Translations under genes and position numbers: made by a program
In this document: positions 4,629 to 6,689 of the stretch, one piece after another
Layout: every line of letters begins with the position of its first letter
Position numbering within the stretch: the first letter of the stretch is position 1
Assembly (NCBI GenBank): GCA_026398285.1
Contig: JAPLTI010000204.1
Span: 1-6,689, forward strand
Source: Verrucomicrobiota bacterium
GTDB taxonomy: Bacteria > Verrucomicrobiota > Verrucomicrobiia > Chthoniobacterales > Terrimicrobiaceae
Reading direction: 5' to 3'
DNA length: 6,689 nt
The notes under the pieces: model-generated
Told to the model about the DNA's origin: nothing
The model's input: the letters and a program-made list of their open reading frames with translations, nothing else
Database searches by the model: none

Positions 4629-6467
4629 ATGTCTCAAGGAATTTGTTTTCTGGTGGGCGCCGGTCCTGGTGATCCTCTTCTCCTCACGCTGAAGGGCCGC
4701 GCATGCATCGAGCGGGCCGATGTGCTTGTCTATGACTACCTCTGCAATCCCCAACTTCTCCGCCACGCGCGCTCCGGTGTTGAAAAAATCTATGTCGGCA
4801 AAAAAGCCGGCGCACACACGCTGAGGCAGGAGGAAATCAATGCGCTGATCGTCGCCAAGACCCTCGAGGGAAAAACAGTGACCCGCCTCAAGGGTGGAGA
4901 TCCTTTTTTATTCGGACGGGGCGGAGAAGAGGCCGAGATGCTCCAAGAGGCAGGTTGCCGGTTTGAAATTGTGCCGGGCGTCACATCCGCCATCTCCGGG
5001 CCTGCCTATGCGGGGATTCCTGTGACACACAGGGCCCACAATACCATGCTGACGATTTTCACAGGGCATGAGGATCCGACCAAGGCCGAAAGCTCGATTG
5101 ATTACCAAGCTCTCGCCTCCACGCCGGGAACCAAGGTCATGCTCATGGGAATCGACCGATTGTCGACGATCACGGCTGGTTTGCACGAGGCTGGCATGAA
5201 AGCCGAGACCCCAGTGGCCTTGGTGCGATGGGCCACAACGGCAAGGCAGGAAACGCTTGTTGGCACGCTCGCCGATATCGCGGAGAAAGCCGCAGCCGCT
5301 TCATTCAAGGCTCCCGCCGTTGCTGTTTTCGGCGATGTGGTGTCGCTTCGCGGCAAGCTGAACTGGTTCGAAACCCTGCCGCTCTTTGGAAAGCGCATCG
5401 CCGTGACCCGCACGCGCCAGCAAGCTGGTGAGCTTGTAAACTGCCTCCGGGAACTTGGCGCCGATGCCTTTGAAATGCCGACGATCCGAATCGAACCTGC
5501 TCCCAACAAAAGGGAGTTCTACGAATCCGTCGCCTATGCCCACGGCTACGATTGGCTCATTTTCACCAGCCCGAATGGAGTGGATGCCTTCTTCAATGCC
5601 TTTTTCGAAATTTACCGCGATGCCCGTGATCTAGGCGCAGTGCGCATCGCAGCCATCGGCCCCGCCACCGCCGCGCGTGTGAACGCCTTCCATTTCCAAG
5701 TTGATGTTCAACCGGAGAAATATGTCGCCGAGGAAATCATCACAGCCCTTCAAAAGGAAACGAGCCTCGACAATGTCAAAATCCTCCTCGCCCGTGCCGA
5801 AGGCGCCCGTGATGTCTTGCCGAAGGAACTCAATCGTCTCGGAGCGATCATCGACGAAGCCATTGCCTATCGCACGGTCCCCGAGACCTTCGACGAGTCG
5901 GGAGGCATCGAGCGTTACAAAGCGGAGGGGGCGGACATGGTCACTTTCACCAGTTCCTCGACGGCAGAGAATTTTCACACACTCAACTTGCCCCCATGCG
6001 AAGGCGTGAAATTTGCAAGCATCGGACCGGTCACTTCAAAAACCATGCGCGAGTTGAAAATGCCCGTCGATGTGGAGGCGAAAGTTCACGACATCCCCGG
6101 GCTGGTTGCGGGCATTTTGGAATTTTTTTCAAACCTGGGCCGCATCTCCCAAGAGCCGGCACGGGTCCGCACCGATGCGAATGGCCATGTCATTGACATC
6201 AACCCGGCTTTCTCGGGGCTTTGCGGATATACTTTTGAAGAAATCCGTGGACGCAAGCCGGGCTCCTTGTTGCAGGGTTCCGAGACCACCGAGGACTCCA
6301 TTCTTGCCCTTAGGGACGCCATTCGCTCTCGACAAAGTTGCAGCGTGGAAATGGTGAACTACCACAAAAACCAAACCACCTATCGTGTTCATATCGAACT
6401 ATCTCCGCAATTCAACCTTCTTGGCGAGTTGGATGGTTTTGAGGCTCTGGAGCGTAAACTTTCCTAA
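4629..6467 (+). CDS. cobA/hemD: Uroporphyrinogen-III methyltransferase / synthase fusion with C-terminal PAS domain
   Basis: A 612-residue protein with three domains. Residues 1-250 are SAM-dependent uroporphyrinogen-III C-methyltransferase (CobA/SUMT): VGAGPGDP (9-16), RLKGGDPFLFGRGGEE (86-101), VPGVTSA (115-121), GIPVTHR (129-135), TGHED (145-149) and MLMG (171-174). It makes precorrin-2 for siroheme and cobalamin. Residues 254-500 are uroporphyrinogen-III synthase (HemD), which closes hydroxymethylbilane: VTRTRQQ (259-265), FTSPNGVDAFF (312-322), AIGPATA (342-348), LLARAEGARDVLP (386-398), FTSSSTAENF (440-449) and SIGPVTS (464-470). This two-domain fusion is common in several phyla. Residues 508-610 add a PAS domain in the same frame, which I do not know from this enzyme. 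The ATG at 4629 is chosen because the SUMT fold begins a few residues later; the open frame upstream looks non-native. Partners such as precorrin-2 dehydrogenase and hemC are not in the window. It ends 6 nt from the convergent dehydrogenase. Confidence 0.93.
   Translation: MSQGICFLVGAGPGDPLLLTLKGRACIERADVLVYDYLCNPQLLRHARSGVEKIYVGKKAGAHTLRQEEINALIVAKTLEGKTVTRLKGGDPFLFGRGGEEAEMLQEAGCRFEIVPGVTSAISGPAYAGIPVTHRAHNTMLTIFTGHEDPTKAESSIDYQALASTPGTKVMLMGIDRLSTITAGLHEAGMKAETPVALVRWATTARQETLVGTLADIAEKAAAASFKAPAVAVFGDVVSLRGKLNWFETLPLFGKRIAVTRTRQQAGELVNCLRELGADAFEMPTIRIEPAPNKREFYESVAYAHGYDWLIFTSPNGVDAFFNAFFEIYRDARDLGAVRIAAIGPATAARVNAFHFQVDVQPEKYVAEEIITALQKETSLDNVKILLARAEGARDVLPKELNRLGAIIDEAIAYRTVPETFDESGGIERYKAEGADMVTFTSSSTAENFHTLNLPPCEGVKFASIGPVTSKTMRELKMPVDVEAKVHDIPGLVAGILEFFSNLGRISQEPARVRTDANGHVIDINPAFSGLCGYTFEEIRGRKPGSLLQGSETTEDSILALRDAIRSRQSCSVEMVNYHKNQTTYRVHIELSPQFNLLGELDGFEALERKLS
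6150..6458 (+). other. PAS domain appended to CobA-HemD
   Basis: Residues 508-610 of the preceding protein read as a full PAS core: RTDANGHVIDINPAFSGLCG (514-533) for the first strands and helix, YTFEEIRGRKPGSLLQGSET (534-553), then VEMVNYHKNQTTYRVHIELS (573-592) and a last strand LDGFEALE (601-608). It is closest in style to LOV-like PAS domains. Where LOV has the photoactive cysteine (GRNCRFLQG) this has Pro544-Gly545, the second flavin-contacting asparagine is Val587, and the late glutamine is Glu608. It is therefore probably not a photoreceptor. Its ligand, if any, is unknown. No kinase, cyclase or output domain follows. Confidence 0.85.
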
Positions 6468-6473
6468 ACCTCA

Positions 6474-6689
6474 CTACACGGTTTTCAGGGAGCCTCCATC
6501 CAATGCGAGGCTGGAACCGGTGATGTAGGATGCGGCGTCGGAGAGGAGAAAAGCTGCGGCTTTTCCAAATTCGGAGATGTCGCCGTAGCGGCCCAGGGGA
6601 ATCGATTTTATGGCATCTGCGCGGCACTCTTCAGGCGTCATTCCGGTGCGTTCAGCGCGGGTGCTGTCCAAGCTCCTGATGCGGTCGGT
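6474..6689 (-). CDS. Short-chain dehydrogenase/reductase, C-terminal fragment (5' end outside window)
   Basis: Only the last 71 residues and the TAG stop are visible; the frame stays open to the window edge. The segment IPLGRYGDISEFGKAAAFL followed by YITGSSLALDGG is the standard C-terminus of classical SDR enzymes of the FabG-like group. These are NAD(P)-dependent oxidoreductases in which this region completes the Rossmann fold and substrate pocket. The cofactor glycine motif and the Ser-Tyr-Lys catalytic residues lie outside the window, so substrate and cofactor cannot be named. A 3-oxoacyl-ACP reductase-like role is only one option. It converges on the CobA-HemD-PAS gene with 6 nt between stops, and no terminator hairpin with a T-run is visible there. 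Confidence 0.88.
   Translation of the reverse strand, partial: TDRIRSLDSTRAERTGMTPEECRADAIKSIPLGRYGDISEFGKAAAFLLSDAASYITGSSLALDGGSLKTV

Noticed and set aside
6230..6290. The PAS domain as a LOV blue-light photoreceptor
   Set aside because: The GR-x-LQG context is LOV-like but the adduct-forming cysteine is absent (Pro-Gly), and other flavin-contact positions are changed.
6480..6512. Inverted repeat AGCCTC/GAGGCT beyond the CobA-HemD-PAS stop as a terminator
   Set aside because: No T-run follows on either strand, and the bases are explained by the conserved LDGG-S C-terminal codons of the dehydrogenase.

Overview
The window reads as compact chromosomal DNA, moderately GC-rich by eye, from a Gram-negative bacterium. 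It holds two lipid A/LPS-core enzymes fused in one protein, a de novo purine gene and a siroheme/cobalamin-branch gene. The gene fusions, the stand-alone BioD-like/DRTGG protein and the CT398-type zinc-ribbon protein together suggest the Verrucomicrobiota or a related PVC lineage. That placement is an inference and no marker gene is present to prove it. There are no tRNA or rRNA genes, insertion sequences, phage genes or CRISPR repeats, and no gene-free stretch longer than about 90 bases.

Layout from left to right: (1) 1-789 (+), the 3' part of a BioD-like P-loop/DRTGG protein; (2) 793-1974 (-), purK, with a likely intrinsic terminator lying inside the end of gene 1; (3) 1973-3883 (+), a fusion of a lipid A-type acyltransferase with a heptosyltransferase II (WaaF) domain; (4) 3837-4541 (-), a coiled-coil plus C4 zinc-ribbon protein; (5) 4629-6467 (+), a fusion of uroporphyrinogen-III methyltransferase (CobA), uroporphyrinogen-III synthase (HemD) and a C-terminal PAS domain; (6) 6474-6689 (-), the 3' end of a short-chain dehydrogenase/reductase.

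Strand alternates at every gene, so no two genes here share an operon. Junctions are very tight: convergent stops 3 and 6 nt apart, one 47-nt convergent overlap, one divergent pair whose ATG codons share a single CATG palindrome, and one 87-nt divergent spacer. Regulatory signals therefore often have to lie inside neighbouring coding sequence.

The genes do not form one pathway. Gene 3 joins two steps of LPS inner-core/lipid A assembly on one membrane-anchored chain. Gene 5 joins two consecutive tetrapyrrole steps (hydroxymethylbilane to uroporphyrinogen III to precorrin-2) and adds a sensor-type domain. The PAS-tailed CobA-HemD, and a possible internal translation start at the acyltransferase/WaaF joint, are the observations most worth follow-up.
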